64,000 nt of DNA from Opisthocomus hoazin (taxonomy: Eukaryota > Chordata > Aves > Opisthocomiformes > Opisthocomidae), in the NCBI RefSeq assembly GCF_030867145.1, contig NC_134419.1:73155403-73219402 (forward strand), read 5' to 3'. The stretch's first letter is position 1; each line of letters starts with the position of its first letter. The notes under the pieces were generated by a model. The model did not search any database, was not told where the DNA came from, and saw only the letters and a program-made list of their open reading frames with translations. Positions 62,181 through 64,000 of the stretch are shown here, piece after piece. A program made the translations under genes and the position numbers.

Positions 62181-64000
62181 ATGCTATGTTTTTCTAAATA
62201 GATTAGGGGTCATTTGAAAAGCTGTAAATAAACCTTTCAAATTCTTTAAGGCAAAAAGAAACAAATCTCCAAGAGGAAGAGAAAGGGGAAAAAAAAAAAA
62301 AAGATTTATTCTGCTTTCCCAGAACTGCAAGTTTCCAGGTGTTCACCTTTTGATCTGGCTACAGGCAATGATTTTCTGAAGTGGTTTCTGATGGTGCCTG
62401 ACATCATTTATGGCACTCTTGAACAATCTTGTAATGTGCTAAACTACACAAAATTAAGTGAGTTAGTGGCTAGCTAAGAGCAGCAAAAGGGCCATGGGTA
62501 TCACAAGCACTCTGCTACTTGCAACAGCATGTGTAGCTTTGAAGCAGCATTATTTCTTTGATTTGATAATGAGAATAAAATAATGACCTAATTATTAATA
62601 GTACAGTAGGGTGAGAGGCCCTTGGGGTGTCACTGTGCTTGATGCTGTACAAACCCAAATTAAAAAAAAAGTCTTTCCTAATAACTTACAGCCCAACTGA
62701 AGGCAAAACATGGGAATGGAGGTGGCAAACCATAGGAAGGAAAAGGACAAGCAGCGTGAACTTACATTAAGCCAGCACAGCTGTATGTATGGTTGGACAG
62801 CCCATGTTACTCATATTTAATTAAGTTTTTTTACATATCTTATTCGTAGCTTGTAATTAAAAGACAGAATGATCTTTCCCATGAGCAAAGGCACGACAGA
62901 AGTGGATTTAGCTGGTAGATGCTCCACTGCTGAGCCAGTGAGAGCTTTGGTGTTTATTTGCATGGGTGAAAGCACAAACGATGTTGTTGAGCTTCAGGCA
63001 AGGAGAACAGAAGTTGCCTCTGCAGTACTTATGAACAGAATCAAACTCAAAATTGCTCAAGAGTCAAAAGTGGCCCAGTCAGTCACCTATGGTAAGTCAA
63101 CAGCATTCACTGGCTTCAGTCCTTTCCATGTGAGCTGCACTTCAGTAGCTTTTTCTCAGACAAAACCCTGTCAGAGTAGAAATCTTCCATTTTGCCCAAG
63201 GAGGGAAACTGTTGGCGGTAGTCTGCATCTCAAGTTTTCGTGAATTGTTTTAGCTCTGCTGGGCTCAACTCAGCGAGCTCATCAGAGAAGGGAACAGAAC
63301 ACCTGAGTGGTGGTGTGTGGTGGGAACAGAGGGCAGATCTGATACGGAAAACCTGAGTATATGAGCTATAACTTCTGTTAGCTGGAATTTCCTCAGGGGT
63401 AAAGGCTTCTCATGCAGATTTGTTGTTGTCCAAGCAAAGGGTGATAAAGAAATATGATTATCTCATTTCCTCCCAGTGTGGTCTCCAACACACGGGAGGT
63501 GTTCTTTGTGAATGGCTTCTGTGAGATGCAGAAATCTGTGCAATGCTTCAGTACCCAGCACGGAAATGAGAGTGAAATGCTGCAGTTTTGTCTTTTACAA
63601 AATATTTAATCTGTAAATAACTAATTAGGAGCCTTGCAGAACTTGTTACCAATGTTGATTCTAAAGGTTGAATTTGTTAATGACATTTTAAATTCTAATT
63701 TTTTACCAACAAAGACTGTGACTGCTTAGCCAAATTAATAGAATTTGCATTGTCAATGAAATCTTTTCTCCCACTGAAAAAAAAATCTAAGAAGAGACAT
63801 ATATATTTGAGATCCTAACGTGATTTTGGTAAGTCTTTTCCAAGTGCTTATTCTGCAAATCACTAGATTAATACCATTTAGAAAGATCAGGCAAATGAAG
63901 CTGCAATTAAGAGAATTAGTTAAATCCATTATAGGCTGCTGGCCTTACTCCCCAACTCAGGAAGGATTAAGTACCACACCCAAAGTCTGTTTGATCCTAT

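Larger units (their letters stand above)
46461..64000. other. intergenic region upstream of RAB11FIP2, distal part
   Basis: No recognised coding gene on either strand. The longest ATG-started frame (62869-63243 plus, 124 codons) has no domain I recognise. Contents that can be named are the repeats, palindromes and tandem duplications listed separately. By known vertebrate gene order FAM204A could lie beyond the right edge, but none of its exons was recognised here. Confidence 0.6.

Noticed and set aside
1..64000. CRISPR arrays, prokaryotic operons, tRNA or rRNA genes
   Set aside because: No regular repeat-spacer array, no cloverleaf with A/B boxes that I could find, no rRNA-like sequence; the DNA is vertebrate.

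Overview
This is vertebrate nuclear DNA, almost certainly from a bird. It is AT-rich, has no operon-like gene packing, and carries one spliced gene spread over about 28.7 kb. A truncated CR1 LINE (5008-5365) ends in the avian-type ATTCTGTG octamer tail. The species cannot be named from the sequence alone.

The only protein-coding gene I can support is RAB11FIP2 (Rab11 family-interacting protein 2) on the minus strand. Five coding exons join with perfect phase: 40559-40207, 28839-28397, 27704-27242, 15844-15799 and 12077-11850. They give a 510-residue protein; the human protein is 512 by recollection. In order it has an N-terminal C2 domain, a Ser/Lys-rich middle with Ser227 in the known kinase site context, three NPF motifs, and the C-terminal Rab11-binding coiled coil. 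The promoter lies in a CpG island of about 1.1 kb that covers exon 1 and its upstream side (about 40.2-41.3 kb). The 3' UTR probably runs from 11849 to about 7.43 kb, where two AATAAA signals sit close together.

Layout: 1-7.4 kb is intergenic DNA beyond the 3' end of the gene, with the CR1 fragment and one conserved-looking non-coding patch. 7.4-11.85 kb is the probable 3' UTR. 11.85-40.56 kb is the coding span, with introns of about 3.7, 11.4, 0.7 and 11.4 kb. 40.56-41.3 kb is the 5' UTR and promoter. 41.3-64 kb is intergenic upstream DNA in which I recognise no gene; it holds short palindromes, old palindromic interspersed repeats, small tandem duplications and one isolated CpG-rich patch.

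The most interesting observation is a candidate 9-nt microexon (16155-16163, minus strand) in intron 3. It has consensus splice sites on both sides and would add three residues in frame just before the 46-nt exon 4. Exon 4 is itself frame-breaking if skipped, and a run of 14 G lies about 100 nt downstream of its donor. Together these suggest a regulated splicing node just upstream of the exon that encodes the Rab11-binding domain.
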